Part shown: positions 32,836-40,565 of the stretch, piece by piece | How positions within the stretch are numbered: position 1 is the first letter of the stretch | Layout of the letters: the number at the start of each line of letters is the position of its first letter | From: a virus | Direction: 5' to 3' (one strand) | Virus record (IMG/VR): IMGVR_UViG_3300022223_000001 | Coordinates: 1-64,000 of that record | DNA length: 64,000 nucleotides | Notes under the pieces: generated by a model | Databases searched by the model: none | Seen by the model: the letters and a program-made list of their open reading frames with translations, nothing else | What the model was told of the DNA's origin: nothing | Position numbers and translations under genes: made by a program

Positions 32836-33072
32836 CTAGCGCGCTACGACGCCAGGGACCGGAAGCGTGCGCACAACGCTTCTGTCACGCGCTACGTCAT
32901 CCAACAGAAGAATTGCCTCGCGCTCATCGGCAGCGGTCGCGGGCTGTGGGTAGTGCAGGAGCCCGCCGTCGACATGGGGACGGCACACAGACTCGTCGGC
33001 CCAGATTCCCGCCCGTGCCCGGACTAGGGCCCCCTTCAGATCACGGCTGAACTCCCTACCCCTATTTGGCAT
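32836..33072 (-). CDS. Possible small gene, unknown
   Basis: 78 aa, ATG. The sequence (REFSRDLKGALVRARAGIW, then EAILLLDDVARDRSVV) is protein-like, but there is no Shine-Dalgarno and a plus-strand frame at 32827-33027 is a competing reading. Either or neither may be real. Confidence 0.22.
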   Translation of the reverse strand: MPNRGREFSRDLKGALVRARAGIWADESVCRPHVDGGLLHYPQPATAADEREAILLLDDVARDRSVVRTLPVPGVVAR

Positions 33073-33256
33073 CGCAACTCACAGCCTAGCGCTGCCACAG
33101 ATCTGACACAACGGCAGGTTTGCTACCCCCAAAATCTGCCGGTATGCAGAAAATGGACGGTGAGGGGCGAAGGGAAAACTACCCGAACGTTGTGGGGTGT
33201 GACCCGGCTAACAATCTGTGCCTCAAGTGTCGCCCGAAAAGAGCGAAGAGGCAGGC

Positions 33257-33580
33257 ATGAAGTACGTGATTAATTTGAGGAAATTGCGCATCGACGCGAT
33301 CTCCTCTGACGACCCGGACGAACTGGAGCTGTCCATTGTCCTGCCGCTCCGCGGCCGCATCAGCGACTTGCCCGGGCCGATCACCGGTGCGCTTACGCGG
33401 CGCCAGGCGGATGTGCTGAAGCTGATCGCGTGGGGACGCACCATCGCAGAGGTGGCCGACGAACTCGACGTGGGAGAGTCGACGATCGCGAAGCACCTGA
33501 AGCTGGCCTACGCGCGCCTGGGCACACGGAATCGCTCGGAGACCCTCAGGCTGATACGCGACGCCTGGTCACGACGCTGA
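33257..33580 (+). CDS. LuxR/GerE-type HTH regulator without sensor domain
   Basis: 107 aa. I choose the ATG at 33257, preceded by GAAGAGG, over an upstream GTG. The first ~50 residues are short beta-like (VINLRKLRIDAISSDDPDELELSIVLPL). The C-terminal half is a clear GerE HTH: LTRRQADVLKLIAWGRTIAEVADELDVGESTIAKHLKLAYARLG. It has no receiver or autoinducer domain. It converges on the repressor gene with a 12-nt overlap of 3' ends, so the two could oppose each other. Confidence 0.82.
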   Translation: MKYVINLRKLRIDAISSDDPDELELSIVLPLRGRISDLPGPITGALTRRQADVLKLIAWGRTIAEVADELDVGESTIAKHLKLAYARLGTRNRSETLRLIRDAWSRR

Positions 33581-34207
33581 TTTTTTCGCGCGGTCCGTGA
33601 GCCAGCGCGCAAAACCCTCGATCTCGGGCATTGAGAGCACCCCCGCTCGACGCGAGATGTCCGCGTTGATCACGGCGTGCTCGCCGATTTTTGCCTCGAT
33701 TCCGGACGGCAACTCGTCCCCAGACCTCAGCAGTCGGCGATAGAGCGTAAGCGCTAATTCGTAGTGCAAGCCAGACGATTTTCGCCCCAGCCCTACGCGG
33801 TCGTCCAACAGAAAGTCGTGCTCGGTCGCGAGAAGATCCTTCGCATGAAAGCGAGTAAAATCTTCCCACGCTGAGGAGAGCATGCGCACGACGGCGTGCG
33901 CGCCCAACGCGTTATCGTTGTCCGCCTCGGCCAGCAGGCGCAATTCGAGGTGGTCTTTGTAATAGGGCTCGTCGAGCGCCGCGTCGGTAAAAAACTGCGC
34001 GCTGAGCCCCAGCGCATCGATTGCCGCCTCGCACGTCTCCCACTTCGCCTTACGTTTACCTGACAGCAACAGCGAAAAATGCGGCTGGGGGATGCCGAGG
34101 CGACGTGCTGCGGCGCTTTTGGCGCCGTGTCCGTCGTACTCCGCAACGAGCTGTCGGCAGAGAAGCTGAAATCTCGCTGCCGCAAGAGTGGGGCGCTTTC
34201 TGATCAT
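33569..34207 (-). CDS. Phage repressor-like HTH protein
   Basis: 212 aa, ATG at 34207. N-terminal HTH: DGHGAKSAAARRLGIPQPHFSLLLSGKRKAKWETCEAAIDALGL, a Cro/CI-type fold. The C-terminal 120 residues are helical (LELRLLAEADNDNALG, LHYELALTLYRRLLR) and lack an S24 peptidase Ser-Lys pair, so RecA-stimulated self-cleavage is unlikely. Divergent from the Cro-like gene across a 71-nt operator region. It is the best lysogeny repressor candidate. Confidence 0.72.
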   Translation of the reverse strand: MIRKRPTLAAARFQLLCRQLVAEYDGHGAKSAAARRLGIPQPHFSLLLSGKRKAKWETCEAAIDALGLSAQFFTDAALDEPYYKDHLELRLLAEADNDNALGAHAVVRMLSSAWEDFTRFHAKDLLATEHDFLLDDRVGLGRKSSGLHYELALTLYRRLLRSGDELPSGIEAKIGEHAVINADISRRAGVLSMPEIEGFARWLTDRAKKSAS

Positions 34208-34231
34208 TACACGTGTTGTACGCGCCCCGGA

Positions 34232-34261
34232 ATAACATGCGTATTGACTGGCGCATGACAA
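34232..34261 (-). promoter_or_regulatory. Putative repressor promoter (PRM-like)
   Basis: Minus strand -35 TTGTCA (34261-34256), 18-nt spacer, -10 TGTTAT (34237-34232); start near 34225, giving a leader of about 17 nt without a Shine-Dalgarno. It overlaps the rightward promoter almost completely. An ACACGTGT palindrome (34209-34216) lies next to the start codon. Confidence 0.45.
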
Positions 34262-34271
34262 AGCGTATAGT
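34244..34271 (+). promoter_or_regulatory. Putative rightward early promoter (PR-like)
   Basis: -35 TTGACT (34244-34249), 16-nt spacer, -10 TATAGT (34266-34271). The start is expected at about 34278, right at the GTG of the Cro-like gene. The -35 lies in an imperfect operator ATGCG-N10-CGCAT (34237-34256), and CGTATTGACT is shared with the leftward early promoter. Confidence 0.6.
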
Positions 34272-34278
34272 TCTGTAT

Positions 34279-34545
34279 GTGAGTACGGTTCATCAACGGT
34301 TCGCTGCATGGGTCGACTGGCTGGGAGTGTCTCAGGCTGCGGTCGGAAAAATGATCGGCGGCACCCAGGGAGCTGTCAGTCACATCCTAAATGGCAGGCG
34401 CAACGCCGGGAGGCTGTGCTTCGCGATTGAGGACGCCATGCGCCAGCCGCACCCGGTTACGGGCGAAACCTATTCGAAGGCGCCGATCGACCCACGGGAG
34501 TGGCGCGTGGCGCCGAAGCGTTCGCGGGCAACCAAAGCCGCATGA
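34279..34545 (+). CDS. Cro-like HTH protein, probably leaderless
   Basis: 88 aa from the GTG at 34279, where the PR-like promoter should start transcription; in-frame codons further upstream would lie inside or before the promoter. HTH: WLGVSQAAVGKMIGGTQGAVSHILNGRRNAGR. C-terminal part AIEDAMRQPHPVTGETYSK and a basic tail (APKRSRATKAA). It should repress the early promoters like Cro. Confidence 0.68.
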   Translation: MSTVHQRFAAWVDWLGVSQAAVGKMIGGTQGAVSHILNGRRNAGRLCFAIEDAMRQPHPVTGETYSKAPIDPREWRVAPKRSRATKAA

Positions 34546-34588
34546 CCTCACCATACGGACGCTGCGCCACGCACTAAAGGGGACTGCG

Positions 34589-35182
34589 ATGCGAAATTCG
34601 ACACCTAAACTCACTGTCAGACGCGACTCGGCCGAAAAGACACTGTGGCGGCAAGACTACGAAGCCGCACGAAAGCACTTCGGGATTTCCTACGACGCCA
34701 TCGGCGCTCACTGTGGGGTAAGCAAGAACAAGGCAGCCCTGTGGGGCAAGCCAGATAGGTTGCTGCCCAACGCGGAACACCTACGGAAAATGCCCGCAGA
34801 GATCCGCGCGTTCCTTCGCGCACGTGAAGCCGCGCGCGAAGGTCTGGCAGTGGTGCTCGCAGAAGCCGATGGGCTCGACAACCACCAGCGACAGACGGAG
34901 ATGACCGTCAAGATGTGCGACCTGATGTCGCTGCACGCCAACGTGCTCGCAGACGGCAAGCGCACGCGCAACGAAACCGTGCAGCTGATTCCGGTGCTCG
35001 ACGAGGTGATCCACGCGCTCACCAGCGCTCGCACGACGCTGCAGCAGGAGCTGGACGCGTCCGAAGGCAACGTCTTTCCGTTCGTTCGCACACCAGCTCC
35101 ACCGCCGCCACCGGGAGCGGGGACGGCGGTGCCAGCAGCGGCGCCAGCAGCACGCAGGTCCCTCAACCGCGAAAGCGCGTAG
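34589..35182 (+). CDS. CII-like DNA-binding early protein
   Basis: 197 aa, AAAGGGG 5 nt before the ATG. N-terminal HTH-like stretch YEAARKHFGISYDAIGAHCGVSKNKAALWGK, then a helical dimerisation part and a Pro-rich C-terminus (RTPAPPPPPGAG). Position directly after the Cro-like gene fits a CII-type activator or a replication initiator that recognises the origin. Neither can be shown from sequence. Confidence 0.55.
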   Translation: MRNSTPKLTVRRDSAEKTLWRQDYEAARKHFGISYDAIGAHCGVSKNKAALWGKPDRLLPNAEHLRKMPAEIRAFLRAREAAREGLAVVLAEADGLDNHQRQTEMTVKMCDLMSLHANVLADGKRTRNETVQLIPVLDEVIHALTSARTTLQQELDASEGNVFPFVRTPAPPPPPGAGTAVPAAAPAARRSLNRESA

Positions 35183-35202
35183 GCCGTAGGCAACTCCAGC
35201 CC

Positions 35203-35553
35203 ATGAAGGTCATCTACATCGCCGGCCCCTTCCGAGCCCCCACGGGCTGGAAAGTCGAGCAGAACGTCCGCCGCGCCGAAGAGTGCGGGTTCCGTGTCGC
35301 GCAGCTCGGCGGGATGCCTTTGATCCCGCACACCAACACCCGCTTTTTCAACGGAGAACTGACTGACCAGTTTTGGCTCGACGGAACGCTCGAGCTACTC
35401 AAGCGCTGCGACGCCGTCATGCTGGTCGACGGGTGGACCTCTTCGACAGGTGCGCGCGGCGAGTTCGACTACGCGCAGGCCAACGGCATTCCGTGCTTCG
35501 TCAGCTACACGGAACTCGAAGAGTGGCTCTCTGAGTCAGGTCAGACAGCATGA
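35203..35553 (+). CDS. DUF4406 protein (deoxyribosyltransferase-like)
   Basis: 116 aa. MKVIYIAGPFRAPTGWKVEQNVRRAEE, MPLIPHTNTRFF and CDAVMLVDGWTSSTGARGE are DUF4406 landmarks, a family related in fold to nucleoside 2-deoxyribosyltransferases. The DGW...S-GAR-E loop is the expected active-site region. It may act in nucleotide salvage or modification. ATGA overlap with the primase-helicase gene. Confidence 0.8.
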   Translation: MKVIYIAGPFRAPTGWKVEQNVRRAEECGFRVAQLGGMPLIPHTNTRFFNGELTDQFWLDGTLELLKRCDAVMLVDGWTSSTGARGEFDYAQANGIPCFVSYTELEEWLSESGQTA

Positions 35554-38108
35554 CGGCAGGCAAGCCCAAGCTCACCAAGCTGCCCGAGGGCGCGATTCGC
35601 GTGGCCGAAGTGCCCACCGAGCGCATCCTCATCAAGGACCACCTCGACAACCTCAAGACCTCGGGCCTGACCGAGGAGACGATCCGCCTGCTCGGCTGGT
35701 ACACCGAGCACGGCCCTCGCGAACTCAAGCGCCTGCTCAACTGGAAACGCGCCTGGGCGCGGACCATGGGCGCGGGCTTGGTCATCCCCTATCGCGTGCC
35801 CGGGCAGAGCGATCCGGTGTTCCATCGCGTGCGCCCCAGCAAGCCGCGCTTGGTCACCAAGAACGGCAAACAGTCGACGAGGAAATACGAGCAACCGGAA
35901 GATGTTCGTACCGCGCCCTTCTTCCCGCCGCGCAGCATCTCGACGGGCGCGCTCAAGGACGTCACCCAGCCGCTCTATTTCACAGAGGGCGAAAAGAAAG
36001 CCGCCACGCTCGACCAACTTGGTTACGCGACGGTCGGCTTCCCTGGCGTGTTCAACTACCACGACGCGACCAAATACAACTCGAGAACCAAGGAAGGGCT
36101 CGAGTTGCATCCGTTGCTGATCGAACACGTAGCCTACGCTGCGCGCCATTGCGTCATCGTCTACGACGGTGACACCCGAACGAACGACCTCAACCAGCTC
36201 GCAGCGCAACGCCTGGCGGGACTGCTGCTCGCCGCCGGCGCGCGCAGCGTCACCATGGTGCTGCCGCCCGATGCCGAGTCGAAGCAGGGCATCGACGACT
36301 ACTTCGTGGCGCATGGCGAGGAGGCCACGCACACGCTGCTGCGCGAAGGCCAGCAGCCCATCGAAGCGCTGTCGCCCGAAAGCCCCCTGCCCAAGATTCA
36401 CTCGATCCGCTCCATGCGAACGGCCCCGGTGCACAAGGGAATGCGGCTGCCGCCGGGCTACGAAATCGACGGCCGGGATGCCGAGCTGTGGATCGAACCC
36501 GAAGAGGAAAAGAAGCAGCCGACACGCATCGCCTCCACCCCCATCCTGATTCGTCAGTTGCTGGTGGACCTCTACAGCGGCGAAGAGCGCGTCGAGGTCG
36601 TGTTCCTGCGCAACGGCCGTTGGATGACCGCGTGCGTCGACCGCCGGGCCATCGCCGATGCGCGCACCATGATCGGTGACCTCATTCCCCTGGGTGCGCC
36701 CGTCACCAGCAACAATGCTTCGAAGCTGGTCGACTGGTTCGAGGCCTTCGAGCGCGTCAACGCCTCGCGCCTCGAGCGCGTGCCGTGCATCGGCCGCGCC
36801 GGGTGGCATGAGGTCCACGAGCGCGACGTCTTTGTACTCGACCAGATCGTGGGTACAAAGGAGCCGATCGAGATCGACACGCGGGGCGACCGTCGGAAGC
36901 TCTTCGGCTCGCTTGGGCGCAAGGGCAGCCCTGCGGCGCACATCGACGCGTTGCGGCGCACCTGGCAGTCGGACCTCACCGCCGCGGTGATGATCGCTGG
37001 AGCGCTGGCCGCTCCGCTGCTCAAGGGAATCTGCGCGCCGAATTTCGCCATCCACTTGCCGGGTGATTCGTCCCGCGGCAAGACCTCGATGCTGAAGGTC
37101 GCAGCGTCGGTCTACGGCGACCCGAACAACGACCAGTGGGTGGGCAACTGGAACACGACCGCCGTCGGCGCCGAGCTGCGCGCCGCTGTGCTGTCGGACT
37201 TGCCGCTGTGCTTCGACGAGGTCGGCGCCGGCGACATGAAGCAGACCGAGAAGCTGGTTTACATGCTGATCAACGGCGGCGGCAAAGCGCGCGGCCAGAA
37301 GGACCTGCAGCTGCGCGAGACGCCGTCCTGGCGCACGGTGCTGCTCAGCACGGGAGAGCACGAACTCGCCGACGAGCGCGCCAGCACGGGCGCCCAGATC
37401 CGAGTCCTCCAGTTCCACGTCGGCGCCTTTGGTGACCTGGGCGCCGAGGGGGTGGACGAGCTACGCGAGGCGGCCTGCGCCAACTACGGCCATGTCGGGC
37501 AGCAGTGGGTGGAGGCGCTGCTCGAGATCGAGGATTGGAGAGAGTTCATCGACGTCTACCGGGAGTTCACGCGCCTGCTTCGGAGCAAGGCCACCAATCA
37601 CCTGCAACAGCGCGCGGCCATCTACTTCGCCGTGCTCTGCACCGCCGAGTCGATGGCCCACAGCCTGTGTGGTCTCGGCCAGAAGAACGGCGAGACGATG
37701 CAGTGGGCGTTCAAGGACGTTGAGGGAGTGCGCGACGACGTAAAACCCCTCGGAGAGAGGGCGCTCGACCTCACCCGCGACTGGCTCGCATCCGAGCCGC
37801 TGGCATTCCCCGCTCTGGGCCGAACGTGCATGGGCGACGAGGAGGCGAAGAGCACCCCGGTGCTGGTGCACGGGTACCGGCGTGACGACGGCTCGACGCT
37901 TTTCATCCCGAAGCAGCTGCAGGCGTTCATGGCTAAACAGGGCCTGTCGTACCGGGAGGTGCTGCGCGGGTGGGCCGGGCAAGGGTGGGTCGACAGCGGC
38001 AGCGGGCAGTTTGCGAAGCCGGTGAGGATCGAGGGGCGGGTGCAGCGGATGGTGGTGCTCAGCGCGGCCGCGTCGTCGGGAAAGATGAGCATGGAGGCGG
38101 AAACCTGA
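35550..38108 (+). CDS. DUF3854/DUF927 primase-helicase
   Basis: 852 aa. N-terminal toprim-like DUF3854 region: YFTEGEKKAATL (about 143) and IVYDGDTRTNDLN (about 203). The C-terminal DUF927 motor has Walker A GDSSRGKTS (about 506) and Walker B LCFDEVGAGD. This pair is found in phages and satellites as a fused primase-helicase that starts replication. Immediately downstream lies the 11-copy iteron cluster, so the protein may recognise that origin. Confidence 0.86.
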   Translation: MTAGKPKLTKLPEGAIRVAEVPTERILIKDHLDNLKTSGLTEETIRLLGWYTEHGPRELKRLLNWKRAWARTMGAGLVIPYRVPGQSDPVFHRVRPSKPRLVTKNGKQSTRKYEQPEDVRTAPFFPPRSISTGALKDVTQPLYFTEGEKKAATLDQLGYATVGFPGVFNYHDATKYNSRTKEGLELHPLLIEHVAYAARHCVIVYDGDTRTNDLNQLAAQRLAGLLLAAGARSVTMVLPPDAESKQGIDDYFVAHGEEATHTLLREGQQPIEALSPESPLPKIHSIRSMRTAPVHKGMRLPPGYEIDGRDAELWIEPEEEKKQPTRIASTPILIRQLLVDLYSGEERVEVVFLRNGRWMTACVDRRAIADARTMIGDLIPLGAPVTSNNASKLVDWFEAFERVNASRLERVPCIGRAGWHEVHERDVFVLDQIVGTKEPIEIDTRGDRRKLFGSLGRKGSPAAHIDALRRTWQSDLTAAVMIAGALAAPLLKGICAPNFAIHLPGDSSRGKTSMLKVAASVYGDPNNDQWVGNWNTTAVGAELRAAVLSDLPLCFDEVGAGDMKQTEKLVYMLINGGGKARGQKDLQLRETPSWRTVLLSTGEHELADERASTGAQIRVLQFHVGAFGDLGAEGVDELREAACANYGHVGQQWVEALLEIEDWREFIDVYREFTRLLRSKATNHLQQRAAIYFAVLCTAESMAHSLCGLGQKNGETMQWAFKDVEGVRDDVKPLGERALDLTRDWLASEPLAFPALGRTCMGDEEAKSTPVLVHGYRRDDGSTLFIPKQLQAFMAKQGLSYREVLRGWAGQGWVDSGSGQFAKPVRIEGRVQRMVVLSAAASSGKMSMEAET

Positions 38109-38122
38109 ACGATTCCGTGAAT

Positions 38123-38422
38123 GTTACTGGCTGTTACTGGTCAGTTACTGGTTTGGGTTCCGGGATTCTTCAAGGATTCCGCGGCAGTTACTGGTGTTAC
38201 TGGTTGTTACTGGAAATTCGAATGCACTTAAGGAGCGAATTTGGGCGTCTTTTGGGGCGAGTGGGGAGGCTGGGGAGAAAACCCCGGGAACTCCCTATAA
38301 TGCGTACTACTTGTGTAACACCAGTAACACCAGTAACTGAGGGTCTAACCCTCCGAAATCATTCGAAGTCGGTGTTACTGGTCTGTTACTGGTTTGGCGT
38401 TTTCGTCCAGAAAACCAGTAAC
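38123..38422. repeat. Iteron cluster: 11 copies of GTTACTGG, putative replication origin
   Basis: Copies in plus orientation at 38123, 38133, 38144, 38187, 38196, 38206, 38374 and 38385; inverted copies (CCAGTAAC) at 38321, 38330 and 38415. Spacing within groups is 9-11 nt, one helical turn. The left and right groups flank about 100 nt containing an AT-richer patch and a CCTATAAT sequence. A 6-bp hairpin GAGGGT-CTA-ACCCTC sits at 38339-38353. No gene fits in 38109-38433. Iterons behind a primase-helicase gene are the classic layout of an origin. Confidence 0.8.
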
Positions 38423-38433
38423 ACGGGGGCGCC

Positions 38434-39192
38434 ATGGGCCGTTTGAGGGCCTCCGTCGTCGACATCGACGAGCAGCTGCCGCTCTTCGGCGGCGAGGCCG
38501 GCGCGGGCGTGGGCAAAGCCGCCAGCTCCCCGAATAGGCCCAGCAGCTCCCCGAATAGGCCGCCAGCGCCCGCCAGCGCCTCCACGCGCCCTGCAACCGC
38601 CAGCGCCGCCCCAGCGCCCCAGCCTGGGCCTGCGCGCCCCGCTGAGGCCGGTAGCGCCCCGGGAAAGCCGGTTGTCGCCCCTGCCGCCGCCCCTGCCGCC
38701 GCCCCTTCCGCCGCCGCCGTCCCGCTCCATGCCCCCGCCGCGCTTCGCATCTTCGAACTCGGCGAGCTGCCAGCACGCTTCCTCGCATCGTTGCCGGCGC
38801 CGTGGGCCGCCGTGGGCCGCCACCCGACCGCAGCCGCCCCGATTGTGCTCACTACGTCGAAGCCGGCGTACGCGGCCGCCAGGGCCCGGCGCTGGCCTGT
38901 GTTCGTGGGGCGCGAACTGCTGGCGCTGGCGCTGGCCGCCCAGCACGAGCGCCTCGTCGGCACCGACTTGCCCGACTGGTGTGCGCGTAAGGCCCAGGCG
39001 CCCGAGTGGAAGCTCACGCCCCAGGTCGCCCTCGGCCTGGGGCCGGCCGGCGCGCGCCTCGAGCTGGGCGACGTCACGGTCGCCGAGATGTTGCGGGCGG
39101 CGGACCTCGAGCTGATCGACGCGGTGGTCGGCGACGAGGACGGGCGCGCACTGATCGAGCAGCTGCAGCAGCAGCGAGAGGAGGCCGCCTGA
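38434..39192 (+). CDS. Hypothetical protein with Ala/Pro-rich N-terminus
   Basis: 252 aa, ATG. After VVDIDEQLPLFGG come 75 residues of low complexity (two SSPNRP units, then Ala/Pro). The C-terminal 150 residues are globular (ALRIFELGELPARFLASLP, VFVGRELLALALAAQHERLV, ELGDVTVAEMLRAADLELIDAVVG). The first residues recall a clamp-binding Q-L-x-L-F motif (EQLPLFGG). Unknown; adjacent to the origin, so a replication role is plausible. Confidence 0.5.
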   Translation: MGRLRASVVDIDEQLPLFGGEAGAGVGKAASSPNRPSSSPNRPPAPASASTRPATASAAPAPQPGPARPAEAGSAPGKPVVAPAAAPAAAPSAAAVPLHAPAALRIFELGELPARFLASLPAPWAAVGRHPTAAAPIVLTTSKPAYAAARARRWPVFVGRELLALALAAQHERLVGTDLPDWCARKAQAPEWKLTPQVALGLGPAGARLELGDVTVAEMLRAADLELIDAVVGDEDGRALIEQLQQQREEAA

Positions 39193-39758
39193 TGTCGAGC
39201 ACGACCCCACGCAAGCGCAAGGCGTCCCGCCGCAAGCCACCGCCCCCCCCGCCGCGCCTGGTGCCCTGGCCGGTGGTCGTGTTGGCGATCGACCCGGGGC
39301 TCACTTCGGGTTGGGCGCTGTGGGCCGCCGGCAAGTACGTCGACTCGGGCGAGGTGGATGCCCTCGACCCGGCGGCTGTGGCCAGGGTGGTGAGCGGCGC
39401 GATGCTGACGGCCGAGCTGGCCTCCATGCCCGCGGTGCTGGTCTACGAGCGGTCGTGGTCGCAGCGCTCGCTAGGCCCTACGCGGCCGATCTGGAAAGCC
39501 GCGTGGAAGGCCGGTGGCGGGGTGCAGAAGTACGTGGTCGGCTTTTACCCGGCCACGTGGCGCGCGCGCGTGCTCGAGAAGGGAATGCACGCGGCACCGA
39601 CCGATGTTGTGCGACGCGCCGAGCAGCGGACCGCCGCCCGCATTGCGCGTCGTCGCGTAGGCGTTGATGAAGCGCCCGCGGTCTGCATGGGCCAGTGCGG
39701 CTGTCACGCCGGCGAGGTGGGCGCGGTGCTGCCGCAGAAGATTCGGGAGGCGGCATGA
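39192..39758 (+). CDS. RuvC-like Holliday junction resolvase
   Basis: 188 aa, ATG at 39192 in a TGATG overlap. After a basic Pro-rich leader, VVLAIDPGLTSGWALW gives the first catalytic Asp and fold start; LVYERSWSQRS the Glu; later VDEAPAVCMGQCG helps close the fold. The RNase H-like pattern matches RuvC-type phage resolvases, which clear branched DNA before packaging. Confidence 0.75.
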   Translation: MSSTTPRKRKASRRKPPPPPPRLVPWPVVVLAIDPGLTSGWALWAAGKYVDSGEVDALDPAAVARVVSGAMLTAELASMPAVLVYERSWSQRSLGPTRPIWKAAWKAGGGVQKYVVGFYPATWRARVLEKGMHAAPTDVVRRAEQRTAARIARRRVGVDEAPAVCMGQCGCHAGEVGAVLPQKIREAA

Positions 39759-39991
39759 GCGACCTGCTGGACACCCCATGGCTCGACATGGAGCGCCCCG
39801 ACCACCGCATCGCGTGGGTGGCTGCCATGGAGCTGATGCCACGCGCACCGAGCGTGGAAACGGCCGCATTTTATCCACGTGTCGCTGCGGCCGCCCACCG
39901 AGCGGCTGCAGACATCGCAAAGGAGTTCGCAGCGACGATTGCGAACATGGCCTCGAAGCGGCGCGCGCCAGGCTGGGGGACCGATGGGTAG
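39755..39991 (+). CDS. Small helical protein
   Basis: 78 aa, ATGA overlap. DTPWLDMERPDHRIAWVAAMELMPRA then an Ala-rich helix (VAAAAHRAAADIAKEFAATIANMASK). No family recognised. Confidence 0.48.
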   Translation: MSDLLDTPWLDMERPDHRIAWVAAMELMPRAPSVETAAFYPRVAAAAHRAAADIAKEFAATIANMASKRRAPGWGTDG

Positions 39992-40565
39992 CTCAGCCGC
40001 CGCACGCAAGCTGTCGGTGGTGGACACCGAGAGGTCGGCCTCCACTGAGCGGGTGCCCTATCAAACTCCGGGGCGCGGCCACCATCGCACAACGCTCCAA
40101 CTCTCGCGCGAGTCGAAGCGGGCGCGCGCACGCCACCGCAGCAGCGTCACCGCCGAAGAGCTGGCCGAGCTGGAGCGACTGCGGCCGCGCACCCGAGGCG
40201 ATTGCGTTGATGGTCTCCGGCCATGTCCGTTCGCCGGCTGCCGCTATCACCTCTATCTCGACGTCGACGAGGACAAGCGCAGCCGTCGTGCTCCCGACGT
40301 GGTGAACATCAACATCCCTCGCCCCGATGTGCCCATCGAGCGCATGACCGAGAGCTGTGCGCTGGACGTCGCCGAGCGCGGGGGCGGCACGCTCGAAGAT
40401 CTCGGTGTGATCTACGGTGTGAGTCGAGAGCGCATTCGACAGATTGAGGCCCATGCGCTCAAGCGCGTGCGGCTGCACGAGGGCGGTCGCCTCGAGGGTA
40501 TGCAAGAGGCGCTGGACGAGCTCGAAGACGAGCGCAAGCGGCGATGCCAGGGAGGCGAGGGGTGA
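39984..40565 (+). CDS. Sigma-70 region 4-like regulator
   Basis: 193 aa. I choose the ATG at 39984, an 8-nt overlap. C-terminal: CALDVAERGGGTLEDLGVIYGVSRERIRQIEAHALKRVR, a textbook sigma region 4.2 HTH. Before it, RPCPFAGCRYHLYLDVDED with two Cys. No region 2 is present, so it cannot be a full sigma factor. I associate this architecture with myxobacterial genomes. It could redirect transcription to late genes. Confidence 0.8.
   Translation: MGSSAAARKLSVVDTERSASTERVPYQTPGRGHHRTTLQLSRESKRARARHRSSVTAEELAELERLRPRTRGDCVDGLRPCPFAGCRYHLYLDVDEDKRSRRAPDVVNINIPRPDVPIERMTESCALDVAERGGGTLEDLGVIYGVSRERIRQIEAHALKRVRLHEGGRLEGMQEALDELEDERKRRCQGGEG

Larger units (their letters stand above)
32607..33256. other. 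650-nt control region between early promoter and LuxR-type gene
   Basis: Lower GC than the average in its left part, with an A7 run near 32680. A perfect 10-nt palindrome CTCATATGAG lies at 32709-32718. Further right I see only weak, mutually overlapping frames on both strands (see 32836-33072). The stretch 33073-33256 holds no convincing gene. Confidence 0.5.

Noticed and set aside
32827-33027. 66-codon plus-strand ORF in the control region
   Set aside because: No ribosome site, and a minus-strand frame of similar quality overlaps it.
38339-38353. Hairpin GAGGGT-CTA-ACCCTC as a terminator
   Set aside because: No T run follows and it lies within the iteron region; it is more likely part of the origin structure.
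38123-38422. CRISPR array
   Set aside because: Repeats are 8 nt, mixed in orientation and spaced by 1-3 nt within groups, with no spacer units of even length.
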